Positions 17,828 to 27,230 of a DNA stretch of 64,000 nucleotides are shown one piece after another. The notes below the pieces were generated by a model. That model did not search any database. It saw only the letters and a list, made by a program, of their open reading frames with translations, and was not told the origin of the DNA. The translations under genes and the position numbers were made by a program. The DNA comes from Pseudodesulfovibrio sediminis. Lineage in GTDB: Bacteria > Desulfobacterota > Desulfovibrionia > Desulfovibrionales > Desulfovibrionaceae. The stretch is from contig NZ_AP024485.1 in the NCBI RefSeq assembly GCF_020886695.1, forward strand, positions 1,249,001-1,313,000, written 5' to 3'. Numbering within the stretch: position 1 is the first letter of the stretch; each line of letters begins with the position of its first letter.

Positions 17828-18598
17828 ATGACAATATCCGTGTTTATGGATTTACTGTTATTCAGGACCTTCGCAGGGTTGCGCAATGAAGTGTCCCATT
17901 ACTACCTGAACTATCTGTGGTGGGTGTTCTCACCGCTTTCCACCATGCTGGTTTTTTATCTCGTCTTTGGCGTATTCCTGAATCAAGGAACCGAGAATTA
18001 CGTGGGATTTCTGATCTGCGGCATCAGCAGCTGGCAATGGTTCGCCAATACGGTGAACAACTCGGCCAGCAGTATCAACAATGGACGCGGCCTCATGCTT
18101 CAGGTCAACATCCCCAAGATATTCTTCCCGGTGGAAGTGCTGCTCATGGACTCCTTCAAGCATGCATTCGTTGTATGTCTGCTGCTGATATTCCTGCTCA
18201 TCTATCCAACACCGGTCAGCATCACCTGGATCGCCTTGCCGTTGCTCCTGGTCATACAGTTCATAACAAACGCCGCCTTTGCCCTGCTGGTGGCCATGGT
18301 GGTGCCGTTTGTGCCCGATCTGCGCTTCGTGGTGCAGACAGTGATTCAATTGGCTTTCTTTGGTTCGGGAGTCTTCTACTCAATCGACGAGGTGGTTCTG
18401 CCCAAACATCGAGCCATTATCTATGCGAACCCCATGGCAGGGCTGATCAAGAACTATCGTGACATACTCCTCGACGCACAGTGGCCGGATTGGAATTACC
18501 TTTTGTGGGTATTCTTGGGATCCTCGTGCCTGCTGGCCTGCTGCATACTGCTGATAACCCGTCTGAACCATGTCTATCCCAGGATTTGTCAACAGTGA
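17828..18598 (+). CDS. ABC-2 type polysaccharide export permease (Wzm-like)
   Basis: Inner-membrane permease of 256 aa with six hydrophobic segments, of the family that exports O-antigen or capsule chains built on a lipid carrier. F-R-x-L-x-N-E-V at the N-terminus, Y-L-x-Y-L-W-W-V-x-x-P in the first helix, and late N-P-M-A-G-L-I-x-x-Y-R-D-I-L-L are standard for the family. The ATG at 17828 gives the normal length. The stop TGA overlaps the GTG start of the ATPase gene, so permease and ATPase are translationally coupled. Confidence 0.9.
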   Translation: MTISVFMDLLLFRTFAGLRNEVSHYYLNYLWWVFSPLSTMLVFYLVFGVFLNQGTENYVGFLICGISSWQWFANTVNNSASSINNGRGLMLQVNIPKIFFPVEVLLMDSFKHAFVVCLLLIFLLIYPTPVSITWIALPLLLVIQFITNAAFALLVAMVVPFVPDLRFVVQTVIQLAFFGSGVFYSIDEVVLPKHRAIIYANPMAGLIKNYRDILLDAQWPDWNYLLWVFLGSSCLLACCILLITRLNHVYPRICQQ

Positions 18599-19308
18599 GT
18601 AGCGCTATTCTTACATTGGATTCCGTGGATTACCGTTTCCGCGTCAGAAAGAAGGGCTTCAAATTCGTCAATTTTCAAGCTCTTGAAGACATCTGCCTGT
18701 CTCTGCACGAAGGAGAAACCCTGGGGGTGATCGGCGACAACGGGGCCGGAAAATCCACTCTGCTCAAAATAATCGCCGGCATCCTCATGCCGACCCGGGG
18801 CAAGGTGGTGCATCACCGAGAACTCTCCACATCGCTGCTGTCATTGCAAATCGGTTTCTCGCCACAATTGTCCGGCGTGGATAACGCCATCATGGGAGGG
18901 ATGCTGGCAGGCTACAGTAGACGCGAGGCCCAGAGTCATCTGGAGGAAATCATCGAATTTTCCGAACTCGGAGAGCGCATTTACGATCCCTTGAAATCGT
19001 ATTCCAGCGGCATGCAGGCGCGTCTTGGATTTGCCGTAGCCATGACCGTTGGGCCGGACATCCTGCTGGTAGACGAGGTCTTGGGTGTAGGGGACGCGGC
19101 CTTCCAGGCCAAGTCCATGGCGCGTATGCAGGAACGGATGATCTCCGGCCAGACCGTGGTCTTCGTATCCCACAGCGTACCGGTAGTGCGGCAGTTGTGT
19201 ACTCGGGCAGTATGGTTGGACCAGGGCCGGGTTCACTTATCCGGGGATGTGGAAAAAGTACTGGAAGCCTATGTCGCAAAGGGCGGGGGGAATGCAACGA
19301 ACAGCTGA
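18595..19308 (+). CDS. ABC transporter ATP-binding protein for polysaccharide export (Wzt-like)
   Basis: ATPase partner of the preceding permease, 238 aa from a GTG start at 18595 that overlaps the permease stop. Walker A is G-D-N-G-A-G-K-S-T, the signature is Y-S-S-G-M-Q-A-R, Walker B is I-L-L-V-D-E-V, and the switch His is in V-S-H-S. The signature SSGM form and the D-E-V-L-G-V-G-D loop are specific for O-antigen/teichoic-acid exporters. It lacks the C-terminal carbohydrate-recognition domain of classical Wzt, so chain recognition is probably of the Wzt-short or capsule type (inference). Confidence 0.93.
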   Translation: MSSAILTLDSVDYRFRVRKKGFKFVNFQALEDICLSLHEGETLGVIGDNGAGKSTLLKIIAGILMPTRGKVVHHRELSTSLLSLQIGFSPQLSGVDNAIMGGMLAGYSRREAQSHLEEIIEFSELGERIYDPLKSYSSGMQARLGFAVAMTVGPDILLVDEVLGVGDAAFQAKSMARMQERMISGQTVVFVSHSVPVVRQLCTRAVWLDQGRVHLSGDVEKVLEAYVAKGGGNATNS

Positions 19309-19368
19309 CAACGGGGGACGGGAGAAGTCTCAGGACTCGTCGTTCTCCGAAAACCAACCGAGGTCCGT

Positions 19369-20385
19369 GTGACTACACGAGGGAAGACGGCCGTGGTGGT
19401 GCTCAACTACAATGGCCTCAAGGTCAATGAAGCCTGCCTGAATTCTCTGCGTCAAGAAGGCACCCCTGGGGTGGAGGTGTTGTTCGTGGACAACGACTCC
19501 ACAGACGGTTCCTTTGAAAAAGCACAACAAGAATATCCGGAATTTGTCCACCAGCAAAACGGAACAAATCTCTTTTTTGCCGGGGGTAACAATAGAGGAC
19601 TGGAAACAGTTCTGTCCGGGGACACGGAGTTCATCTTCATTCTCAACAACGACACCGTCGTAGAGCCCGGCTGTATCGATCGTCTACAGACTTTCCTGGA
19701 GAGACACCCGGAGGTTGGTGCCTGCCAACCGCTGCTGTGCAGCATGGACAACCCTGAAAAAATAGCCTCCGGAGGGTGTCGCCTGGGTGGAGTTGGCAAG
19801 GCCTGGGACCACGCCTGCGGGCAGCCGCTGGAAACAGTGGGAGACAAGCCATACCAGGTGCTCGGCGTTACCGGTGGGGCCATGTTGGTGCGGACCTCAG
19901 TCCTGCGCTCCGTGGGGCTGTTTGACGAGTCCTTCCAAATGTATTTCGAGGATGTGGACCTGAGTTTGCGCATGCGCAACGCCGGCTGGGAATTGTATTG
20001 TGTCCCGACTGCTCGGGTGCTGCACAAGGGGTCGGCCTCCACGGTTGCGCTGGGCATGTGGCGACGCGCCTATTATTGCGAACGCAATTCATACCGGGTG
20101 ATGCTCAACAACTTTCCCCCCGGACGGCTTGCCATGGGCTACGCTCGGGGAGTGCCCCTGGCCATAGTTGCCTCGGCATATAACATCCTGACCGGCAGAT
20201 GGCGATATGGCTGGAGTATCCTCAAGGCTGTTTTGCTTGGCGTGTTGGACGGCATCGCCAGTCTGCCGCAAGTATGGCAGCAACGAAAACGCCCCTGCCG
20301 ATTTGAAGAGCGTGTTGACTGGAAGGTGGGATACCCCCCCTGCCCGACCGAGCCAATGGAAGACACCCGGCCCACCGGACAGTGA
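19369..20385 (+). CDS. Glycosyltransferase family 2
   Basis: GT-A glycosyltransferase of 338 aa from a GTG start at 19369 with AGG close upstream. V-V-V-L-N-Y-N-G, L-F-V-D-N-D-S-T-D-G and F-I-L-N-N-D-T-V-V (the DxD-equivalent) are present, as is Y-F-E-D-V-D-L-S-L-R-M-R. H-K-G-S-A-S-T follows, as in rhamnosyl and N-acetylhexosaminyl transferases of O-antigen loci. It starts 60 bp after the ATPase gene on the same strand. Donor and acceptor are not identifiable. Confidence 0.9.
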   Translation: MTTRGKTAVVVLNYNGLKVNEACLNSLRQEGTPGVEVLFVDNDSTDGSFEKAQQEYPEFVHQQNGTNLFFAGGNNRGLETVLSGDTEFIFILNNDTVVEPGCIDRLQTFLERHPEVGACQPLLCSMDNPEKIASGGCRLGGVGKAWDHACGQPLETVGDKPYQVLGVTGGAMLVRTSVLRSVGLFDESFQMYFEDVDLSLRMRNAGWELYCVPTARVLHKGSASTVALGMWRRAYYCERNSYRVMLNNFPPGRLAMGYARGVPLAIVASAYNILTGRWRYGWSILKAVLLGVLDGIASLPQVWQQRKRPCRFEERVDWKVGYPPCPTEPMEDTRPTGQ

Positions 20386-20720
20386 GGGACCGTTCCAGAA
20401 CGAGCCGAACAGGCAAGACTGGACGTGCGAACACTTCGGATCAAGTCCGCAGACGTTTGCCCCCCTTCATCGACATGCATGAGTAGCGGCTTTCGACGCT
20501 CGTAAGACAAAATATGCACGCACACTTTCGTCTCGTTGCGTGCCAGACATCTCTGCCGGACACCGTCAGCCAGCTGCGAAGACTTTACATTCCGTGTGTT
20601 TGTTGCAAGGATACCATCGACTATAAAATCAAGCTGATGTATATGGATACTTGCCGCCTGATAGAAAAAAAACACCTCACAAGCGCTCGATGACTGCGCA
20701 TTGCTGCATAGGGAGTAATC
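20386..20720 (+). other. Intergenic stretch without a recognisable gene
   Basis: About 335 bp between the GT2 gene and the radical SAM gene. I see no credible coding frame, no terminator and no clear promoter; a TATAAA at about 20621 has no convincing -35 partner. A GGGAGTAATC ribosome binding site for the next gene is at its end. Confidence 0.5.
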
Positions 20721-22115
20721 ATGGAAGCCGCACTACTATTCCCACCCCCATGGGCGCCTTGGGCTCCGCCCTATTCCATCGCGTTGCTTGCGGCGCAGGC
20801 AAAGGCCCGTGGACACCGGATCAACGTTTACGATCTCAATATCGACATGTACCGCCACGTGTCCGAGGAAGAACAGATTTATTGGAACGATGCTTATGTG
20901 AATAAGTGGGATTCCGAAGAGGCTGTGGCAACCATGTTTGAAAAACATGGGAACTATATCCGAAAATATGCCAAGCGGGTCGCATCGAGCCGAAATGCAA
21001 TCATTGGAATCAGTGTCTCATCAGCCTCAAGCCTGTTTGCCATGGAAGTAGCTCGGCTCATTAAACATTACGATCCAGGGAAATACATTGTCTTTGGCGG
21101 TCCGGATTGCTTCCGGGCCGAAGAGTTCATCGGTATTTTACAGAAATCCGTGGCGGACGCCATCTGTACCGGAGAGGGAGACGTCGCCTGGGGCGAATTG
21201 CTCGACATGTTTGCGCGCGCTCCAGAAGCGATTGAATCAGTCAAAGGGTATGTCTTTCGCAAGGGACAGGATTTCGTGGACACGGGCGATCCTGATGTAA
21301 TCAAAGATTTGGACAGCCTGGAATTGCCGGATTATTCTTTCTTCAAACTGAAGAAATACACAATTGGTGGACGCGCCTGCACAATGACCAGCAGAGGGTG
21401 CATCAACAAATGCGCCTATTGCAGTGAATCCCCGAACTTCAAGTTCTACCGAACACGTTCTGCAGAGAATATCGTTTCCGAGCTGCGCATGTTGGTGGAC
21501 ACTTTCCGGTCAAAAAAAAACCCTATCCCTTTCGTCAACTTCAGTGACTCACTGATCAACGGCAATATTCGCGTTCTTGAAGACCTGTGCGAGCGCATCA
21601 TCGACAGTGGGTTGGATATCCGGTGGGGAGGCATGGCGTTGTTGCGCAAGGAAATGACGCCGCAATTACTCAAACTAATGAAAAAGGCCGGTTTTGTGGA
21701 GGTCATGTGGGGACTGGAGTCCGGCAGCCAGAGGGTGCTGGATCTGATGCAAAAGAAACGATTTTCCATTGCCCTTGCGGAAGAGATTATCTCCAATGCC
21801 TTTGACTTGGGCATTGATCAGTATGTAAATTTCATTGTCGGCTTTCCTGGGGAGACGGAAAGCATGTTCCTTGAGACCGCAGGGTTCGTGGTGCGGCATG
21901 CGCACAAATTCCAGAAAATCGGCTTGCCGATTATGGAAATAAGAAGAAATTCAAAAGTTTATGATTGCCCTGACGATTTTTCAATCCAGGATCCAACCGC
22001 GCAATTGGACTGGGTGACCAACGATGGGGTCAATACCTTTGCCCTACGGAAGGAACGCCGGGATTATCTCTCTCTTCTGGTGGAGTCGCGATTGTTCGAT
22101 CAGGGGCGGTATTAG
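20721..22115 (+). CDS. B12-binding-domain radical SAM protein
   Basis: Class B-like radical SAM enzyme of 464 aa. The N-terminal 165 residues resemble a cobalamin-binding Rossmann domain (F-P-P-P-W-A-P and Y-I-V-F-G-G-P-D-C-F); the radical SAM core follows with G-C-I-N-K-C-A-Y-C, giving the C-x3-C-x2-C cluster site near residues 229-236. W-G-L-E-S-G-S-Q-R-V-L matches the SAM-binding strands of BchE/HpnJ-type enzymes. In such loci these proteins often methylate or rearrange sugars or lipids, but the reaction here cannot be read. It has its own strong ribosome binding site. Confidence 0.87.
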   Translation: MEAALLFPPPWAPWAPPYSIALLAAQAKARGHRINVYDLNIDMYRHVSEEEQIYWNDAYVNKWDSEEAVATMFEKHGNYIRKYAKRVASSRNAIIGISVSSASSLFAMEVARLIKHYDPGKYIVFGGPDCFRAEEFIGILQKSVADAICTGEGDVAWGELLDMFARAPEAIESVKGYVFRKGQDFVDTGDPDVIKDLDSLELPDYSFFKLKKYTIGGRACTMTSRGCINKCAYCSESPNFKFYRTRSAENIVSELRMLVDTFRSKKNPIPFVNFSDSLINGNIRVLEDLCERIIDSGLDIRWGGMALLRKEMTPQLLKLMKKAGFVEVMWGLESGSQRVLDLMQKKRFSIALAEEIISNAFDLGIDQYVNFIVGFPGETESMFLETAGFVVRHAHKFQKIGLPIMEIRRNSKVYDCPDDFSIQDPTAQLDWVTNDGVNTFALRKERRDYLSLLVESRLFDQGRY

Positions 22116-22165
22116 CGCAACTGCACAAAAACCTGACGCCTTTGCAGCCATGCTAGCATCTGGCG

Positions 22166-23206
22166 CTAACGGTCGTGGCCCATTTGCCACCATGCAAGGA
22201 AACCACCGTCCTCACGCGATGTGTCGAACGGGTCTGGAAAGCTGATCTGCAAATCCTTGCGATCCCGATAGAGTCTGCGCATGGCATTTTCTATTTTTTC
22301 CCCGTTGTCAAAGACGCTGTACGCCCACGGACAGCGGCCAAGCTGTTCCTGTCCGTGCCGCTCCAACTGGCGGGCGTACCAATCCCAAAGCTCGTTGACC
22401 ACGGTGTTGGAGGAGGCATATTTGGCCAACATGGTGGCTCCGGCCCCAGAGTCGTATCCCGTAAAATGATAGAATCGAAGGGGACGTCCATCCACCAGGA
22501 TGGTACCATCATCGCCCATGGCCACGTCCCGGTGAGCAAGGTTCCAGGTAGCCACGTTATAGTTGGATTTTCTGAGGATATGGAGCTGATCGAAAAAGAC
22601 CGGAGCATGGTCGCACCACTTCTGATCGGTGAACAATCCTGAGGGGATGTCGTCATAGCAGAAGTGCAGCAGGCGTTCGTTCCACCATTGGATGAAATCC
22701 CGACCCTGCCCCGCATTTTTCACCGCAAAGAACCCAAGATTGAAAATGCCGTGTTTCAGGCTGCAAATCTCATTATCGATGATGGCCGGCAACTCTGTTT
22801 CGGGACAAAGCTGATGGGGAGTGAGGATGAGGGGGTGTGTATGCAGCAGATCGATCAGGTTATCCATGCTGTTGAATACCGCCGTGTCAGGATCAAGGTA
22901 GATCAGGAAATTCGGATTATGCTCCTCCAGAATACGCATCGCGGCCATCCCCTTTGTCGCGGTGCACAGTTCCACCACGCGATGCATGAATGCCCAGGAC
23001 TGCCAATTTTCAACGCCGAGTTGGTCAAGTGTCAGCAGGGTGTCAAACGGTTCTTTCTCAAGGTCGAAAGGATCAATCGGAGTGTCGGAGAGAACCAGAT
23101 CGAACTGCCAGTCCGGGTGATGAGCCTTGACGGATTCGGCCAGCACTCTTGCCTTTGGCAGATAGCAGTTATTGACCGAGGTAAAGCAGCGGATAGAGGA
23201 TGTCAT
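22166..23206 (-). CDS. GT8-like glycosyltransferase
   Basis: Protein of 346 aa with a nucleotide-sugar transferase pattern. An N-terminal T-S-V-N-N-C-Y-L-P-K-A strand, a D-x-D metal motif in I-Y-L-D-P-D-T-A-V-F, and later F-N-L-G-F-F-A-V and W-C-D-H-A-P-V-F resemble the GT8/GT24 side of the GT-A fold. The ATG at 23206 has GGGAGG 8 nt upstream; the frame is open further upstream but without similarity. It is on the strand opposite to the exporter genes and follows the fusion gene at 23423 in the same direction. Most likely it adds a sugar in the same surface glycan. Confidence 0.8.
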   Translation of the reverse strand: MTSSIRCFTSVNNCYLPKARVLAESVKAHHPDWQFDLVLSDTPIDPFDLEKEPFDTLLTLDQLGVENWQSWAFMHRVVELCTATKGMAAMRILEEHNPNFLIYLDPDTAVFNSMDNLIDLLHTHPLILTPHQLCPETELPAIIDNEICSLKHGIFNLGFFAVKNAGQGRDFIQWWNERLLHFCYDDIPSGLFTDQKWCDHAPVFFDQLHILRKSNYNVATWNLAHRDVAMGDDGTILVDGRPLRFYHFTGYDSGAGATMLAKYASSNTVVNELWDWYARQLERHGQEQLGRCPWAYSVFDNGEKIENAMRRLYRDRKDLQISFPDPFDTSREDGGFLAWWQMGHDR

Positions 23207-23422
23207 TGGGTAAGCCTCCCTGAGATGGGTATGGAGAAAGACCGGGTCGCCAGGAGGCATGGTCGGTTGTCTCTCAAAAGTCGTTGTCGACAGCCGTCGT
23301 AGAAAGCCCAACGCGAGACGTGCGATACAGAGCCTGTGGATTGTTTTCTGTCGGTTGCGTCCATGTATTCAAATAGATGTGGTTGAAGGCCTGCTTATCG
23401 AAAGCCTGCCCGGTGTAGGTTA

Positions 23423-26400
23423 CTAGGACTCGGAGCGAGCCTCGTCATCTTTCTCCCTTTGGTCGGACAGCAACAATTCGGGCGTTCGGATAGTGAACTC
23501 CATACGCTTGGCGGCACTGTGTTCACGCCGGAAGCTGTCGAGATGAGCGAGCATTGTCTCTTCGTCCGCGAGAAAAGCGAACAACGCCTCCTCCGAATCG
23601 AAGACTTTTCCCCACCCCCACCGCTCAACGGCCCGGGCGATATTCCCACTTTGCTTGTGTGTCAGGATAAAGCAGCCTGCGGACACAGCCTCGTACATCA
23701 CATAGGAAAATGTTTCGGGCCAGGTGGACCAGAGTATGACCATGTCGATGTCATGTTCACGCAGTGCCCTGACCATCGCTTCCGGATCGGCATGGGTGAC
23801 GTTCACCTCCGCAAAGCGTTCTCGCCCATCCGACTTGCCGTTTCCAAGGTGAAAACAGTTGTAGCGGCTGGAGATGTCCGCATGCCGGTCTATGAAATTG
23901 CGCCAAGCCAGCCAGCCCTTCTTGGGCATGGGATAGCCGACATAGGCGATATTGGGCCGAAAGCGCGACTTGGCGACCGTATGGCGATTAGACTCCGTGT
24001 CGGGAATGTCGTGCAGGACCACGTGAGGGGTGATAGTGACCTGTTCCCTGTACTCTGGATATTCGGAACACCACAGTTCCTTCGAAGCCTCGGACGGGGT
24101 AAGGAAAACCGGCGAGAGATGCTGAAAGAATGTACGGAAACGGGGAAGCTCACGACGACGCAACTCTCCAAAGAGGCAGATAAGACAGGAATTGCTGTCA
24201 GGATGCGGAATGTCGCAATACACACGTTCGTTGCGCAAAAGGGTATACTGCGGACAGACCGTGAAAAAATCGTGTAGCCAGAAAATGACCGTGGTTTTGA
24301 GCATTGTTGATAATACTTCCACTGCGTCCAGATCCCAGCCGAGAAGATGCTGGATGATGACCCCACGACAATTGGCGCCCTGAATAGCCTTGAGGCCGAG
24401 TCCCAGGGAACTGAAATCCTGCGTGCTCATGGTGCCCATGGGTTTGCCGTTGAGATTGACCCCGACGGGCACCTCCTGCCCGGGGGATGAAACCGAGGCC
24501 AGGGGCGACAGGGGATACATGTGGAGATAGGCCACGCCCTTGTTGGTAAAGGCATTCTGTTCGTGGAGCATGTGGGCCTGCACTCCCCCGACGCTGACCG
24601 TATAGTTGTCGTGGCTGGTGACCACGACGAAATCATTGCCTCGCAATCGTTCACTCAGGCGGGACAGCACGGACTCGACCCCGTCCACCTGTACCTCCGG
24701 CTCGGGGGTACCCTGCAGGGGAGACTCGCATGAACCTGTTTCCCCGGTAGACAGGGATTGCGGACGCGGCAAACGCGATTCCGCCCTGCCCCAAAGCAGG
24801 TAATGCAGCAGCGGATTAATGCCCTTGCTTTCAACATCTGGATACATGCTTACGTAGAATCGAGGATCAAAGGACTCGCACGGACGGCGCAACTCCTTGT
24901 ACCCATGCTGCATGAAATGCAGAAGCGGGTCCATTCCATCCCGCTCAACATCAGGATTGTTACGCAGGTAATAATCAGGGTCGAACAAGCCGGAATCCTT
25001 GACAAGAGCTGTGTCACGGCGAAGGCGCCAGTGCCGGACCCCCACGGCCCAGGAACTCGCCAGAAAAGAGTCGCCCCACCGCTTGAGCCTGCTCATGAGA
25101 CTGGGTTTCCTTGACTGCAAGAGGTGCGCGACCAGCCCAGTCAAATCGGCATTGGCCTTGAGCATCCGGTCTTCGAAGGTTGCCTGCCGTTTGGAAACGC
25201 CGTCCAGTGCCGCAAGGACAGCAGTATCGCTCCCTTGTACGTCCTCGCGAATCCCTCGAATCTTTTCGCTCAACGCGTGATCCAGAGCGGAGACCCGCTC
25301 TCCAAACTCCTGGGAAGACAGACCGATATGATTGATGGTCGAGCAGAGTTCGCGTTGAGCTGAGAGCATGTCTTCCACGTGCTGCCTGTTCTCGTTGAAT
25401 TCTTCAACTATCTTGCCGTACTGTTCCAGAATGTTGTGTTCCTGATCCGACATACGGAGTTGCCCTCCGGCTTCCGCGGTAACGGCAGAAAGGAGCCAGC
25501 GAATATCGAATTCAACGACCCACTGGCCACTGTCCATACCGCAGGATTCGGGCATGGGGATAGCAATATGCGCTTCCGGTGAGGTGGCACAGAACAGATC
25601 TCCAAACAAGGTTGGCGCGTAGGTCACTCCGGAGAAACTCGCGTGCTGCGTTATGGCTTCTTCATTCGGTAGTTGGAGAACAGTTTCGGCCCGGCCTTTT
25701 CCATCATAAAAACGGACGCGCAGGGAGCGCAGACTGAAGAAGGTCGGCTGTGTACAGGGGTCGATTCGCAGAGTAGGACCGAGCACACCATTGATCTCGG
25801 CACGAACCCTTTTTTGGACCGCGCATAACGGATAGGCCCAGGTTTGGGAATTCGTTTCGCTCATGGCATCCGATTCACCGGACCAGTAAAGTTTGACCCG
25901 TTCGGACTGTCCACTGAACATGATCCGGGCAATGTCGTCCAGACCATGTATGGCAACCACATCCTTGAATTCATGGATGATGTCCTGCGTTTTGGTGGCG
26001 GTATCGGGAACACCTATCACCGCGAACTCTCTGGCAAACTCCATGTCGGCGGTAGCACCTCGCCGGTTGTGATTGTCAGGCGTCCAGTATCGCGGAGAAT
26101 GAAAAAAGCACTGATAATTCCAAGTATCAAGCAATGATGAAATTCGTTTCGCCTGCTCCAGCGTGTTACTTTCCACATAGATACATGGAGTATGTCGAGC
26201 GATGGTCGCCTCCGCCCCGCGCAGGATGTCCATCTCCATGCCCTCGCAATCCACCACCAGAAGTCGGCAGGACGCGATAGCATATGCATCCAACGGTTTG
26301 ATATTCACTTCCCGGTCCGACGCACTGAAGGAGGAATGGCTGAGTGCTATGGCGCCAAAATTATTGGATGCATTATAGTCAAGCGGCTCAAGATAGGCGA

Positions 26401-26794
26401 CTCCCTCGGCATTACCCAGGCCGACCTTGTGCAGAGTGACGTTGTCAGGAGTATTGTCGGCCACATTCAGGCGTAACAATTCATAAATTTCGGGTTGAGG
26501 CTCAAAGGCGAGGACACTGCCCTCCGGCCCCACAGCCTGCGCGTAAGCGATGGTCTGGACACCAATATTGGCACCCGCCAACACCACGCCGTCTCCCTTC
26601 TGCAACAATGCGGAACACAACCCGATTTCCTGTTGGGCCCATTCGCCATAGCGGCCCAGGCTGGGGCCGATCACCGTATCCGCGCTAAGGGTTTGAAGCT
26701 TGCCCCACCGGGTGGCAACGGCACAAGTGGCCGGTCGTACCGACTCCTCGTCTCCCTTTTTCGCTTTGTTGCTCATGCTAGTACGTTTGCTCAT
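23423..26794 (-). CDS. FkbM methyltransferase / coiled-coil / glycosyltransferase fusion
   Basis: Very long protein (about 1123 aa from ATG 26794; ATG 26776 or 26842 are also possible, none with a strong ribosome binding site). Residues about 40-270 are an FkbM-type methyltransferase (G-A-N-I-G-V-Q-T, F-E-P-Q-P-E-I-Y and V-D-C-E-G-M-E). A beta-rich module follows (about 270-440), then a helical coiled-coil stretch (about 450-570). Next come two copies of a motif D-P-x-[FY]-Y-x-x-x-x-P-D-V with G-x-x-P-L-L-H-[FY]. The last 350 residues are a GT4/GT1-type glycosyltransferase with W-L-H-D-F-F-T-V-C-P-Q-Y. Such fusions occur in glycan clusters that modify and extend chains. The acceptor is unknown. 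Confidence 0.85.
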   Translation of the reverse strand: MSKRTSMSNKAKKGDEESVRPATCAVATRWGKLQTLSADTVIGPSLGRYGEWAQQEIGLCSALLQKGDGVVLAGANIGVQTIAYAQAVGPEGSVLAFEPQPEIYELLRLNVADNTPDNVTLHKVGLGNAEGVAYLEPLDYNASNNFGAIALSHSSFSASDREVNIKPLDAYAIASCRLLVVDCEGMEMDILRGAEATIARHTPCIYVESNTLEQAKRISSLLDTWNYQCFFHSPRYWTPDNHNRRGATADMEFAREFAVIGVPDTATKTQDIIHEFKDVVAIHGLDDIARIMFSGQSERVKLYWSGESDAMSETNSQTWAYPLCAVQKRVRAEINGVLGPTLRIDPCTQPTFFSLRSLRVRFYDGKGRAETVLQLPNEEAITQHASFSGVTYAPTLFGDLFCATSPEAHIAIPMPESCGMDSGQWVVEFDIRWLLSAVTAEAGGQLRMSDQEHNILEQYGKIVEEFNENRQHVEDMLSAQRELCSTINHIGLSSQEFGERVSALDHALSEKIRGIREDVQGSDTAVLAALDGVSKRQATFEDRMLKANADLTGLVAHLLQSRKPSLMSRLKRWGDSFLASSWAVGVRHWRLRRDTALVKDSGLFDPDYYLRNNPDVERDGMDPLLHFMQHGYKELRRPCESFDPRFYVSMYPDVESKGINPLLHYLLWGRAESRLPRPQSLSTGETGSCESPLQGTPEPEVQVDGVESVLSRLSERLRGNDFVVVTSHDNYTVSVGGVQAHMLHEQNAFTNKGVAYLHMYPLSPLASVSSPGQEVPVGVNLNGKPMGTMSTQDFSSLGLGLKAIQGANCRGVIIQHLLGWDLDAVEVLSTMLKTTVIFWLHDFFTVCPQYTLLRNERVYCDIPHPDSNSCLICLFGELRRRELPRFRTFFQHLSPVFLTPSEASKELWCSEYPEYREQVTITPHVVLHDIPDTESNRHTVAKSRFRPNIAYVGYPMPKKGWLAWRNFIDRHADISSRYNCFHLGNGKSDGRERFAEVNVTHADPEAMVRALREHDIDMVILWSTWPETFSYVMYEAVSAGCFILTHKQSGNIARAVERWGWGKVFDSEEALFAFLADEETMLAHLDSFRREHSAAKRMEFTIRTPELLLSDQREKDDEARSES

Positions 26795-27230
26795 TGTGGG
26801 ATTGTGCTCTTCGCATATTCTCCGGTATGTACGCCGCGTCATCACTCACAGGCTCGTGTGGAGAGTTTTGCATTTTCAGGGACGATACCCCGTTGCTACG
26901 GCGCCCCGGTCAGGACGTGGGCGGGGAGATTTGCTGGTACCTATGGATGGCATGTTCATTGACGCCAGCCACCCGCTTGTTGGTCGCTTGCACACAACAG
27001 ATACGAAAAAGTCCAGACCAGCGTGGGAATAATGCCGCAAAAAGTGCAAGATTGCCAGACGAAAGTTGATCGCATGTGACGCAACCCCCGATAAAGATGT
27101 ACAGTCTCCATGGAAACACCAGTTGCGTTTACTGAAAACCATGAGGCCGCCTTCCATTGTACTCACTTATACACAACGTACACCGATGCACTTCGGCCCC
27201 CCAGCACGTCTTCCCTTGAATATCGGGCGA
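26795..27230. other. Intergenic stretch upstream of the fusion gene
   Basis: About 435 bp between the divergent-looking fusion gene (minus) and the end of the hydrolase gene (minus). Several short frames are open but none shows a ribosome binding site or a recognisable protein. Promoter elements for the fusion gene should be here; I cannot single one out. Confidence 0.45.
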
